In this document: positions 8,694 through 17,558 of the stretch, piece after piece
Layout: every line of letters begins with the position of its first letter
Numbering within the stretch: the first letter of the stretch is position 1
Origin: Leptotrichia sp. HSP-536
Lineage (GTDB): Bacteria; Fusobacteriota; Fusobacteriia; Fusobacteriales; Leptotrichiaceae
Direction of reading: 5' to 3'
DNA length: 64,000 bases
Assembly (NCBI RefSeq): GCF_041199985.1
Contig: NZ_CP165647.1
Span: 310,001-374,000 of the forward strand
Translations under genes and position numbers: made by a program
The notes under the pieces: generated by a model
The model's database searches: none
Told to the model about the DNA's origin: nothing
Seen by the model: only the letters and a program-made list of their open reading frames with translations

Positions 8694-9857
8694 ATGTCAA
8701 AACTTGAGTTAATTAATGCTATTCTTATTGAAAAAGGGAAAGAAAATGGAAAAACTTATGGTTTTGGGAAATTAGATATAATGAGTGAAGGAACTTATGG
8801 ATTTTTGCGAAAAACTTCAATTGGTCCTGATATTTATATGTCAGTTTCACAAATAAAAAGATTTTTTCTCCGAAATGAAGATATTGTATTTGGAGAATTA
8901 AGAATTCCGATTGGAACAGAAAAAAACTATGGAGTTCTAAAAGTGCTATTAGTAAATGGAGATTTGCCAGAAAAATCACTAAAACGTCCATATTTTGACG
9001 ATTTGATTCCTTCGTATCCAGATGAAAAATTAAACTTGGGAAATGGAGAAATATCCTCAAGAATTATCGACTTAATTTCACCAATTGGAAAAGGGCAGAG
9101 AGGGCTTATCGTTGCACCGCCAAAAGCTGGAAAAACGGTGTTATTGTCAACTCTTGCAAATGATATTATAAAATATAATCCAGAAATTGATGTATGGATA
9201 TTATTAATTGACGAGAGACCTGAAGAAGTTACCGATATTAAGGAAAACGTAAAAGAAGCGGAAGTTTATTCAGCTACATTTGATGAAGATCCAAGAATGC
9301 ACACACAAGTTACTGAAAATGTCCTGGAAATGGCAAAAAGGGAAGTGGAACGTGGAAAAGATATTCTAATCTTAATGGATAGCCTTACAAGGCTTGCACG
9401 GTCGTATAACATCACAATTCCTTCAAGCGGAAAATTGATTTCTGGTGGAATTGACCCAAATGCACTTTATTATCCAAAAAGATTTTTAGGAGCTGCAAGA
9501 AATATTAAAAAAGGTGGAAGCTTGACAATTATAGCAACGGCTTTGATTGAAACAGGAAGTAGAATGGATGAAGTTATTTTTGAAGAGTTTAAAGGAACTG
9601 GGAATATGGAAATTCTTTTAAGTAGGACACTTGAACAGTTGAGAATATTTCCAGCAATAGATGTTTTAAAAAGTGGGACAAGACGTGAGGAATTATTGAT
9701 TCCAAGGGAAAATTTGGAAAAAATATGGAAATTACGAAGAGAACTTAGTGAAATGTCGGAAGTTGAAGGAATGAAAAATTTAATTGAACTTATAAAGCAA
9801 TACAAAAATAATGATGAATTATTAGATGATTTATACAAACATAAAAAAGTTAAATAA
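8694..9857 (+). CDS. rho: Transcription termination factor Rho, core
   Basis: Rho is a hexameric RNA helicase that terminates transcription. From the ATG at 8694 there are 387 residues. They cover part of the N-terminal helix bundle, the RNA-binding cold-shock-like domain (GTYGFLRK), Walker A (APPKAGKT, 142-149), Walker B (ILILMDSLTRLAR), and the Q-loop and R-loop regions (GGIDPNALYYPKRF; GTGNMEI). This frame is open from 8649, so the family-conserved residues IAKEYKIEGFSG lie upstream of the first ATG. No ribosome site precedes ATG 8694 closely. Full function probably needs the upstream segment at 8422-8661. Confidence 0.93.
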   Translation: MSKLELINAILIEKGKENGKTYGFGKLDIMSEGTYGFLRKTSIGPDIYMSVSQIKRFFLRNEDIVFGELRIPIGTEKNYGVLKVLLVNGDLPEKSLKRPYFDDLIPSYPDEKLNLGNGEISSRIIDLISPIGKGQRGLIVAPPKAGKTVLLSTLANDIIKYNPEIDVWILLIDERPEEVTDIKENVKEAEVYSATFDEDPRMHTQVTENVLEMAKREVERGKDILILMDSLTRLARSYNITIPSSGKLISGGIDPNALYYPKRFLGAARNIKKGGSLTIIATALIETGSRMDEVIFEEFKGTGNMEILLSRTLEQLRIFPAIDVLKSGTRREELLIPRENLEKIWKLRRELSEMSEVEGMKNLIELIKQYKNNDELLDDLYKHKKVK

Positions 9858-9865
9858 AAAACTAT

Positions 9866-9907
9866 ACTGCACCCTTGTCTTTAATATAGGATAGAGTGCA
9901 GTTTTTT
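9866..9907. terminator. Terminator between convergent rho and the zinc-ribbon gene
   Basis: ACTGCAC / GTGCAGT stem with T-runs outward on both strands (AAAAAACT left, GTTTTTT right). The loop is long (about 23 nt). It can serve both convergent genes. Confidence 0.55.
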
Positions 9908-9922
9908 ATATTTTTAATAAAC

Positions 9923-10606
9923 TTATCTATGTAACCTTCTTTTAAATTCTTCTTTATAAGATTTATAAGCATATCTTAACATTATACTTAAAATAAAAAG
10001 AGGGATGGAAGAAAATATTGACCAAGTCATTTTTTTACTTATAATCAGCTCTAAAATTAATAAGAAAATCCCAACAAAAAAAATAAAAAAATTCAACATT
10101 TTTAACTTGTCACTTTTATGTTTATCCCATATAAATGAAAAGATTAACCCAACAAAATAAAATGCTACAACAATTGGAATCCCACGATTTACACTCCAAG
10201 TCAATTTTTTATCTCCCAAATCTAGCAAATACAAATATCCTGATACTCCAATCAGAATTAAAAATAAATTTGTTCTCATTCGATAGGAATCTAAAAATAT
10301 AAATAATCCTAAATCAAAAACTAAAATTGAAAGAATTGCATAATATCCCCATTCTATTTTTCCATACATTATTAAATTTTGAAATAGGACTTCTAGTATT
10401 GAAATTATTGAAATTGTAAAAAATGAGAGAAATACAGCTTTTTTTACTTTTTTCATTTTCATTTCATATAAATTTATATTGATAATTGGATATTCCTTTT
10501 CATATTCCTTTTCTTCAAGTCCATCTATTCTCGGAACAACTGTTTCACATAATGGACATCTTTTTGTGCCTTCTTCCAGTTCTACTCCGCATTTTATACA
10601 ATACAT
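9923..10606 (-). CDS. Zinc-ribbon integral membrane protein (DUF6320-like)
   Basis: The 227-residue protein begins with a zinc ribbon, CxxC at residues 3/6 and CxxC at 17/20 (CIKCG…CPLC). About six hydrophobic helices follow between residues 57 and 215. The architecture resembles DUF6320-type proteins, which I recall as often encoded next to condensation-type alcohol acetyltransferases, as here (20-bp gap to the upstream gene). Its role is unknown. It may anchor or assist the neighbouring acyltransferase at the membrane, but that is inference from context. Confidence 0.65.
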   Translation of the reverse strand: MYCIKCGVELEEGTKRCPLCETVVPRIDGLEEKEYEKEYPIININLYEMKMKKVKKAVFLSFFTISIISILEVLFQNLIMYGKIEWGYYAILSILVFDLGLFIFLDSYRMRTNLFLILIGVSGYLYLLDLGDKKLTWSVNRGIPIVVAFYFVGLIFSFIWDKHKSDKLKMLNFFIFFVGIFLLILELIISKKMTWSIFSSIPLFILSIMLRYAYKSYKEEFKRRLHR

Positions 10607-10626
10607 CTTAATTTCTCCCCTTATAT

Positions 10627-11892
10627 TTATGAATAATTTGTAATTATTTTTGATTTTATTCCCCTTTTTCGCAGATAAATAAAAAAATCTCTCTCAATAT
10701 CATAATTTGCAGTTAAATTTCCAAAATTTACGTAAATTTTCTGATTATCACTAATAACTCCCATTTTTATTTTACATCGTTTACTTGGTGGCGGTAAAAA
10801 TCTCAAGCCTTTTAGAAATTTTTCATATTTTTTATCAATTTTGAAAATTCCTAAATTTGAAAATCCAGTTGTATAGCCACGTTCACCATAATAATCAAAA
10901 ATAAATGGAAAAAATAGCCGCTTTATCAAATATGGAACTGACTTTATTATCATATTTCCAATCGGATTCATAGCTTTGTAAATACTTTTATAAAATTCCT
11001 TTTTAGTAATTTTTAATGCAAAATAATTATCCAGATACGTTATAATTTCTGAAAGGGAATAGGCTCCAAGACTGGCATCCACACTAGGAGTTATATTTAT
11101 GAAAAAATTTCTGTAAGTCGTTTCTTCAAAAATTTTTCGTAAATCAACTGGAACTCCAATAACAATTGGATTTTTTGCCTGCGAGTATCTGTCCAGCAAA
11201 ATTTTAAAATACACTGCAAGCAAATATTTTCCAATGGTTGTTCCATATTTTTTACTTTTCGCTTTTAAATCGTTTATGGAAATTTCTCCTGTCGTAACGT
11301 GATACTGCCCTTTTTCCAATATTTTTATTGGTAAATGAAATGCTGATTTTATTGTGGTTTCTTTACTCACTTTTTTTAAATATTTTTCATATAAATCGAC
11401 ATATTCATTTTTTTTTATTTTTTCTGTTTCATCAGAGTTTTCTAATATTTCTTCTATTTTTTGGAAATTTGTTTTTTCACAGAAATATTTTTCTTCTAAA
11501 TATTTTTCAATTAAATCCTGAAAAAATAATAATGCTCCTTTTCCATCTGTTAAAAAATGTGCTATTTCTATCGAGATTTTATTATTAAAATAAATTATTC
11601 TCAACGGATTATCTTTTCTTATATCTGTACAAGGATATGTTACTTCTTTTCTAATCATAAAATGTGTTTTCTTTTGCTGCAAATAATTCCAGAAAATCCC
11701 TTTTTTTAGCTCTGAATTGTAAAATGGATATTTTTTTTCAAGAAAATTAGACACTTCTTTTAATATTTTTATATCAATATTTTCTGTAAACAATGCAGAA
11801 AGCCGAAAGCACGTTGTCCGCCCTTCGCTGATTATTGATGAATAGGTTTTTGCAAAGGCATCTAGCTCATACCAGATTTTTTCATTTTTCAC
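10627..11892 (-). CDS. Condensation-domain acyltransferase (alcohol acetyltransferase/PapA-like)
   Basis: The 421-residue protein has the HxxxDG catalytic motif of BAHD/condensation/PapA enzymes as HFLTDGKG (H112, D116). A C-terminal segment carries the conserved SNLG region (GFSNLGIF) near residue 340. No carrier-protein or adenylation domain is present, so it is not an NRPS module. Such stand-alone enzymes transfer acyl groups to alcohols or glycolipids. It is the middle gene of a reverse-strand trio between a patatin phospholipase and a zinc-ribbon membrane protein. Substrate cannot be read from sequence. Confidence 0.7.
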   Translation of the reverse strand: MKNEKIWYELDAFAKTYSSIISEGRTTCFRLSALFTENIDIKILKEVSNFLEKKYPFYNSELKKGIFWNYLQQKKTHFMIRKEVTYPCTDIRKDNPLRIIYFNNKISIEIAHFLTDGKGALLFFQDLIEKYLEEKYFCEKTNFQKIEEILENSDETEKIKKNEYVDLYEKYLKKVSKETTIKSAFHLPIKILEKGQYHVTTGEISINDLKAKSKKYGTTIGKYLLAVYFKILLDRYSQAKNPIVIGVPVDLRKIFEETTYRNFFINITPSVDASLGAYSLSEIITYLDNYFALKITKKEFYKSIYKAMNPIGNMIIKSVPYLIKRLFFPFIFDYYGERGYTTGFSNLGIFKIDKKYEKFLKGLRFLPPPSKRCKIKMGVISDNQKIYVNFGNLTANYDIERDFFIYLRKRGIKSKIITNYS

Positions 11893-11942
11893 ATTTTTCC
11901 CCTTTTATTCAAATTTTTTAATTTAATTTTTTAAATAAATTT

Positions 11943-12794
11943 TTATTTTTCCAGATATTCTTTCAATTTTTCATAATTTCTTTTTGCTGTTTCATATCCA
12001 ATTTTATAAACTTCAAAAAGTTTTTTACGATTTTTTTCAATTCTTCCCAAAGTCAACTCCACTTCTGGACGTATCACAAAAATTTCGCCTTTTTCCTCAA
12101 GTTTATCAATGTAATCCAGCATTTCATTATATCGGCTAAAACGCGTATTCATTAGTTCCACAAACTTAGGAAACTTTTTGTATCTTATTTTAATAATTTT
12201 CCCCAGCTGGCTCTGTTTTTTTCTATAATCTTTATTACGTGTCAAAACTACAATATTTTTAGTATTTCCATTTTCAATAGACTTTTTAATTGGTATTGGA
12301 TCAGAAACTCCTCCATCCAGATACACATTTCCATTAATTTCCACTAGTCTAGAAAGAAGTGGCAATGAACTTGATGCTCTCACATAAATTGTATCTGTGT
12401 CAAAATCTTTAACTTCAGGATATTCAGCCTCTCCTGTCTCACAATTTGTAATCACTGCCTGAAATTTTGTCTTATTTTTTTTAAATGTTTCATTATCAAT
12501 CGGATTAAGTTTATTTGGAATTTCATTGTAAACTAGATTCACATCAAATAAATCCCCTGTTTTAATCAAACTATAAAGAGTGCAATATCTTTTATCATTT
12601 AAATAATCCACTGACACATTAAATGCTCTTTTATGCTGCTTTGCCAAATAACTGCATGCATGACAAGCTCCAGCAGACACTCCTATACAGTTATCAAATT
12701 CAATATTTTTTTCCAGAAAAAAATCTAGCACTCCCGCTGTAAAAATTCCTCTAAGCCCTCCGCCTTCCAGCACTAATCCTGTTCTGTCATTCAT
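11943..12794 (-). CDS. Patatin-like phospholipase (YjjU/RssA-like)
   Basis: The 283-residue serine lipase has the oxyanion motif EGGGLRG (10-16), the nucleophile motif GVSAG (S40) and the Asp of the dyad in YLDGG (D160). There is no signal peptide, so it should act in the cytoplasm or on the inner membrane face. It is the first gene of the trio with the acyltransferase (50-bp gap) and the zinc-ribbon protein. A lipase releasing acyl chains next to an acyltransferase suggests lipid remodelling, which is inference. Its upstream region is shared with divergent dps. Confidence 0.88.
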   Translation of the reverse strand: MNDRTGLVLEGGGLRGIFTAGVLDFFLEKNIEFDNCIGVSAGACHACSYLAKQHKRAFNVSVDYLNDKRYCTLYSLIKTGDLFDVNLVYNEIPNKLNPIDNETFKKNKTKFQAVITNCETGEAEYPEVKDFDTDTIYVRASSSLPLLSRLVEINGNVYLDGGVSDPIPIKKSIENGNTKNIVVLTRNKDYRKKQSQLGKIIKIRYKKFPKFVELMNTRFSRYNEMLDYIDKLEEKGEIFVIRPEVELTLGRIEKNRKKLFEVYKIGYETAKRNYEKLKEYLEK

Positions 12795-12900
12795 TTCAAC
12801 TTCATCCCTTCTCAGTTTTATTTAATTTTTATCAATACATTATTATACACCTAACAATCATATTTTTCCACTATTTTTACTTTTAAAGAAGAAAAAATTG

Positions 12901-12929
12901 TTGACATTTCTTTGTATATTTGGTATAAT
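12901..12929 (+). promoter_or_regulatory. Promoter of dps
   Basis: Perfect consensus: TTGACA (12901-12906), 17 bp, TATAAT (12924-12929). Confidence 0.85.
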
Positions 12930-12952
12930 AAAATTGTAATAGATACAATTTT
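12930..12952. promoter_or_regulatory. Inverted-repeat operator at the dps start site (PerR/Fur-like candidate)
   Basis: AAAATTGTA, 5 bp, TACAATTTT is a perfect 9-bp inverted repeat that abuts the -10 and would cover the transcription start. Read as 7-1-7 (TTGTAAT A GATACAA) it resembles PerR boxes. Dps-type genes are commonly PerR-controlled. The regulator itself is not in this window. Confidence 0.55.
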
Positions 12953-12985
12953 AAATAAATTATAATTTTTGAAGGAGTGATAAAA

Positions 12986-13423
12986 ATGTCAAAAACAGTT
13001 GAAAAATTAAATCTTTACTTAGCTAACTTAAACGTACTTTACAGAAAAGTTCAAAATTACCACTGGAACATTACTGGTGCTGGATTCTTCTCTGTTCATG
13101 CAAAATTAGAAGAATACTATGACGGTATAAATACACAAATTGATGATGTTGCAGAAAGAATTTTGTCAATAGGCGGACGTCCTTTAGGAACTCTAAAAGA
13201 CTACTTGGAAGTTACAACTATTAAAGAAGCTGAAAATAAGGAAATTTCTATTCCAGAAGCAGTAGCTGATGTAAAAAAAGAATTTGAAGCAATGTTAAAA
13301 TTAGTAAAAGAAATAAAAGTTGTGGCTGATGAAGAAAATGATTACGGAACTTCTGCATTAGTCGACGAATATATCAGCACATATGAAAAAGATTTATGGA
13401 TGTTAAATGCATACTTAAAATAA
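12986..13423 (+). CDS. dps: Dps-family DNA-binding ferritin-like protein
   Basis: This mini-ferritin oxidises and stores iron and protects DNA during oxidative stress. The start used is ATG 12986 after GAAGGAGTG, giving 145 residues; an in-frame GTG 9 bp earlier is less well placed. The ferroxidase motif is intact: NYHWN followed by FSVHAKLEEYYDGINTQIDD, i.e. the His/His/Asp/Glu ligands at dimer interfaces. The N-terminus is short, without a Lys-rich DNA-binding tail. It is monocistronic, with a strong promoter, an operator over its start site and a terminator. Confidence 0.92.
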   Translation: MSKTVEKLNLYLANLNVLYRKVQNYHWNITGAGFFSVHAKLEEYYDGINTQIDDVAERILSIGGRPLGTLKDYLEVTTIKEAENKEISIPEAVADVKKEFEAMLKLVKEIKVVADEENDYGTSALVDEYISTYEKDLWMLNAYLK

Positions 13424-13476
13424 TAAATAAAATCTTTAACTAACAAAATCATTAAAATTACCTGCCATATATATTT

Positions 13477-13511
13477 AGAGAAAGTCTTTATTACAAGATT
13501 TTCTCTTTTTT
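13477..13511 (+). terminator. Terminator of dps
   Basis: AGAGAAAGTCTT / AAGATTTTCTCT stem (11 of 12 paired) followed by TTTTT. Confidence 0.82.
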
Positions 13512-13574
13512 ATTTACAAAGTATATAAAAAATGTTATAATTAATTATTAATAAAAAATTAAAAGGGTGAGGTT

Positions 13575-15095
13575 ATGGCAATAAGTTTATTTAGCTGCAG
13601 TTATATGGGAGTTGACACTTACGTTGTGGAAGTCGAAGTTGATCTTTCCAGAGGACTGCCTGTGTTTAATATAGTTGGAATGGGGGATCAGGCGATTTCC
13701 GAAAGTAAGGAGCGGATTAGAAGCTGCTTTAAAAATACGGGATTTGAATTTCCAGTCAGGCGGGTTCTGGTGAACTTGTCGCCTGCAAATATTCGGAAAA
13801 AGGGCAGTCATTTTGATTTGAGCATTTTTTTGGGAATACTTGCCAACATTGGACACATTTCAAACATTGAAATATTAAAAAAATATCTAATTTTAGGAGA
13901 AATTTCACTAAATGGAAAAATAAAATCTATAAATGGAGCAATAAATGCCACAATTTTAGCAAAGGAAACGGATTTTGAAGGAGTTATTGTTCCAATGGAA
14001 AATTATAACGAGGCAAAGCTGATTTCAGGCGTGGAAATTATTCCAGTTGATGAAATAACAGAATTGCTGGATTTTCTAGATGGAAAAATTGATATGGAAA
14101 CTTTGCGAAAAAAAGCGTCTGAGATGGATAATTTGAAAATTAAAAAAGATGAAAATGCTGAGGAAACTATTGATTTTTCAGATGTAAAAGGGCAGTTTTT
14201 AGCAAAAAGGGCATTGGAAATTGCAGCGGCTGGCGGACATAACGTATTTTTAATAGGAGATCCCGGCTCAGGAAAATCAATGCTTGCCAAACGTTTTAAT
14301 ACAATTCTGCCTGAAATGCCAGAAGAAGAGATAATCGAAACAACAAAAATTTACAGTATTTCAGGAATGCTAAGCCAAAATGAGCCAATAATTCGCAAAC
14401 GTCCATTTAGAGCTCCGCATTATTCAGCAACACAGGTAGCTCTAGTAGGTGGCGCAAACAGAGTTGGTGAAATTACATTGGCATTAAATGGAGTATTCTT
14501 TCTAGATGAAATTGGGGAATTTGAAGGAAAAACGCTGGAAACATTGAGACAGCCGCTGGAAGATGGAAAAATTGTCATTTCAAGGGCAAACTTCAGTATA
14601 ACTTATCCAGTAAAAAACATAACAATAACAGCTTCAAATCCTACTCCAAGCGGATATTTTCCTGATAATCCGCTATGCAACGACAGTTTACACGAAATAA
14701 AACGTTATCAGAAAAAATTTTCAGGTCCGTTTCTCGACAGAATGGATTTGTACGTGGAAATGCACCAGCTGAAAAAAGATGAAATTTTTGATGAATCTCT
14801 CTCGGAAAAGTCAAAAGAAATTCAGCAAAGAGTAATAAAAGCACGTGAAATTCAAAAAACACGTTTTAATTCAAATACGTTAAACAGAGATATGAACAAA
14901 AAGCAGTTAAACAAATATTGTAAAATTGATGAAGAAAGTCAGGAAATTATGAAATCGGCAATTGACAATTTAAAATTATCAGTTAGAATGTTTGACAAAC
15001 TATTGAAAGTTTCACGAACGATAGCAGATTTGGATGGGGAGGAGAATATAAAAAAGGAGCATCTTTTAGAAGCGCTTAATTATAGAAAAAAATAA
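13575..15095 (+). CDS. comM: YifB/ComM-family Mg-chelatase-like AAA+ ATPase
   Basis: ComM helicases promote branch migration during natural transformation. The 506-residue protein has the N-terminal ChlI-like domain (SRGLPVFNIVGMGDQAISESKER), Walker A GDPGSGKS (about 232), Walker B VFFLDEIGEF, and the C-terminal Mg_chelatase_C helical domain. It starts after AAAAGGGTGAGG. It is the last core gene before the accessory island. Whether this host is naturally competent cannot be told here; no other competence gene is in the window. Confidence 0.92.
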   Translation: MAISLFSCSYMGVDTYVVEVEVDLSRGLPVFNIVGMGDQAISESKERIRSCFKNTGFEFPVRRVLVNLSPANIRKKGSHFDLSIFLGILANIGHISNIEILKKYLILGEISLNGKIKSINGAINATILAKETDFEGVIVPMENYNEAKLISGVEIIPVDEITELLDFLDGKIDMETLRKKASEMDNLKIKKDENAEETIDFSDVKGQFLAKRALEIAAAGGHNVFLIGDPGSGKSMLAKRFNTILPEMPEEEIIETTKIYSISGMLSQNEPIIRKRPFRAPHYSATQVALVGGANRVGEITLALNGVFFLDEIGEFEGKTLETLRQPLEDGKIVISRANFSITYPVKNITITASNPTPSGYFPDNPLCNDSLHEIKRYQKKFSGPFLDRMDLYVEMHQLKKDEIFDESLSEKSKEIQQRVIKAREIQKTRFNSNTLNRDMNKKQLNKYCKIDEESQEIMKSAIDNLKLSVRMFDKLLKVSRTIADLDGEENIKKEHLLEALNYRKK

Positions 15096-15149
15096 CAGAT
15101 GTGTTCCATAACATAATGTTTTTTATTTTCTTGATTTTTTCAAAAATAT

Positions 15150-15450
15150 GATAATAATTATCATTCAGTATATAAAATAAATTACCATATTGTATTTTGT
15201 GTAAAATATCGTAGAAAAGTTATTACAAATGAAATTTCTGCGAGATTAAAGGAAATATTTTTGTAACTGAATTATCTAAATTTATTAATGCATATAAAAG
15301 TGCTAGTAGCAGATTTATAAAAAAGAATTTCCTATTATTAAATCTAAGTTATGGAAAAAATATTTTTGGAGTAGAAATTTTTTAGTGTTGAGCGTTGGTG
15401 GAGCGAGTATAGAAGTTATTAAAAAATATATTCAAGGACAAGGAGAAGAA
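15150..15450 (+). pseudogene. IS200/IS605 tnpA remnant, catalytic HUH segment deleted
   Basis: Recognisable pieces of the Y1 transposase in broken frames: a YKINYHIVFCVKYRRKVITNEISARLKEIF-like start, then directly ELSKFINAYKSASSRFIKKNF, then a C-terminal SIEVIKKYIQGQGEE-like end. The central part that holds the HUH motif in the relative at 48316 (DHIHML) is missing. No left-end hairpin is recognisable upstream. Confidence 0.7.
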
Positions 15451-15451
15451 A

Positions 15452-16597
15452 ATGAAAATAATTAAAAGAGCATATAAATTCAGAATATACCCTACCTTAG
15501 AACAAATTAGCTTTTTTGCTAAGTCTTTTGGTTGTGTTAGAAAAGTTTATAACCTTATGTTAGATGATAGAAAGAAAGCTTATGAAGAATATAAATCAAC
15601 AGGAATTAAAACTAAATATCCTACTCCTGCTAAATATAAAGAAGAATATCCTTATCTAAAAGAAGTTGATAGTTTAGCGCTTGCTAATGCACAATTAAAT
15701 TTAGAAAAAGCCTATAAAAATTTTCTTAAAAATAAAGATTTTGGTTTTCCAAAATATAAATGTAAATCTAATCCTGTACAAAGTTATACTACAAATAATC
15801 AAAACACAATATATATTAAAGATGGATATATAAAACTTCCTAAACTAAAATCACTAGTCAAAATCAAATTACATAGAAAAATAAAAGGTATAATCAAATC
15901 AGTAACAATAAGTAAAAATAGTATTAACCATTATTTTGCTTCAATATTATGTGAAGAAGAAATAGAAGAATTAGCAAAGACTAATAAAAATATTGGAATA
16001 GATTTAGGAATAAAAGAATTTGTAACAATGAGCGATTGTACAAAAGTAGAAAATTTAAAGCTATCAAAAGAATATGAGAAAAAACTGAAAAGAGAACAAA
16101 GAAAACTATCAAGAAGATGTAAATTTGCTAAAGGTAGCGATAAAAAACTTTCAGATAGTAGGAATTATCAAAAGCAAAAGAAAAAAGTAGCAAAAATTCA
16201 TAATAAAATTAGAAATAAAAGAAAAGACTTTATAAATAAGTTGAGTACAAAAGTTATCAATAACCACGATATAATTTGTATAGAAGACTTAAATATAAAA
16301 GGAATGTTAAAAAATCACAAACTAGCAAAAAGTATGTCAGATGTAAGTTGGAGAGAATTTGTAAGACAACTAGAATATAAAGCAAATTGGTATGGAAGAA
16401 AGATTATAAAAGTACCTACATTTTATCCAAGTAGTAAGACTTGTTCTAGTTGTGGTAATATAAAAGCAACTCTGAAATTATCAGAAAGAATATATCATTG
16501 TGAATGTTGTGGACTAGAAATAGATAGAGATTACAATGCAAGTATAAATATATTAAGAAAAAGTTTAGAAATATTAAAAGAAGAAAAAGTAAGTTAA
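15452..16597 (+). CDS. tnpB: TnpB, RNA-guided nuclease of an IS605-type element (full length)
   Basis: TnpB is the small Cas12 ancestor that uses an RNA from the right end of its element to cut DNA. All 381 residues are present: the OrfB N-terminal domain (KRAYKFRIYPTLEQ), RuvC D in IGIDLGIKEF (about 190), RuvC E in CIEDLNIKGM (about 278), the zinc finger CSSCGN…CECCG, and the last RuvC Asp in DRDYNAS. It is the only uninterrupted tnpB among the three in the window. Its tnpA is deleted and its right-end hairpin is missing, so the element is probably immobile, but the nuclease could be active. Confidence 0.9.
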   Translation: MKIIKRAYKFRIYPTLEQISFFAKSFGCVRKVYNLMLDDRKKAYEEYKSTGIKTKYPTPAKYKEEYPYLKEVDSLALANAQLNLEKAYKNFLKNKDFGFPKYKCKSNPVQSYTTNNQNTIYIKDGYIKLPKLKSLVKIKLHRKIKGIIKSVTISKNSINHYFASILCEEEIEELAKTNKNIGIDLGIKEFVTMSDCTKVENLKLSKEYEKKLKREQRKLSRRCKFAKGSDKKLSDSRNYQKQKKKVAKIHNKIRNKRKDFINKLSTKVINNHDIICIEDLNIKGMLKNHKLAKSMSDVSWREFVRQLEYKANWYGRKIIKVPTFYPSSKTCSSCGNIKATLKLSERIYHCECCGLEIDRDYNASINILRKSLEILKEEKVS

Positions 16598-16604
16598 AAA
16601 AATA

Positions 16605-16637
16605 TATTAGGGTAGGGACTACCCAAAGAGCTTGGTA
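16605..16637 (+). other. Truncated IS605 right-end/omega-RNA scaffold
   Basis: GGGTAGGGACTACCC, then AAAGAGCTTGGTA, matches the conserved region after tnpB in the other two copies (28484 and 49820). In those copies it is followed by about 70 bp and a terminal hairpin. Here it is joined at 16637 directly to an internal piece of a MATE gene, so the end and any guide segment of the original element are gone. Confidence 0.6.
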
Positions 16638-17557
16638 TAATAGTATTTTTTAGTGTATTCTATATGTCTGGTTATGCTTTTGAAATATATATAAAGATTG
16701 ATGGTAAACCAAGTTATCCTGCTATATGTGTTCTAGTTGGAGGACTGACCAATTTAATATTGGATTATGTTTTTATTGTTATTTTTCACTATGGAGTAAG
16801 AGGAGCAGCAGTGGCAACAGGAATATCTCAGATAACAAGTTGTACTATGCTTTTATTCTATATATTTTTTAATGCTAAACATATAAAATTTAAAAAATTA
16901 GTAAAAATTAATTCTGATAAAATATTTAAAATTTTTAAAACTGGTTTTTCAGAGTTTTTAACAGAAATATCATCAGGAATTTTAATACTTATCTATAATC
17001 TTGTGATATTAAAAAAAATAGGTGTGTTAGGAGTTTCAATTTTTGGAACAATTAGCTATATAACTTCATTTATTACAATGACTATGATAGGTTTTAGCCA
17101 AGGGATACAACCTGTAATAAGCTATAATTTAGGTAAGAAAAATTATAAAAATTTAAAAGATATTCTAAAAATATCTATTATTTTCCTAGGTGTGTTAGGC
17201 ATTTTTAGTTTTATATTTATAAGTTTATTTTCAGAATATATAGGAAAAATATTTTTTAAGGAACAAAATATGATTTCTTATGTAAAAATAGTTTTAAGAA
17301 TATATAGCTTATCCTATATATTTATCGGAATAAATATTTTTGTTTCAGCATATTTGACAGCAATAAAAAAAGTTATTTATTCAGCACTTATAAGTTTTCC
17401 AAGAGATATACTATTCAATAGTATTTTATTATTAATTCTACCAAATATTTTTGGAAATAAAATAATATGGATAGTTAGTTTTTTAAGTGAAGTTTTAACA
17501 ATTTTTATTTGTGTGTATTTATTAAAAAAAATCAAAAGAGAGGGAATTTTGAGTTGA
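16638..17557 (+). pseudogene. MATE-family efflux transporter, N-terminus missing
   Basis: About 300 of the usual ~450 residues remain, starting at the family segment YMSGYAFEIYIKIDGKPSYP and followed by about eight hydrophobic helices to the C-terminus (…LLKKIKREGILS). The reading frame stays open back into the IS605 scaffold (to 16616) but has no ribosome site, and the first helices are absent. The junction at 16637 is an exact switch from mobile element to transporter. The remaining protein is unlikely to transport. Confidence 0.8.
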
Positions 17558-17558
17558 T

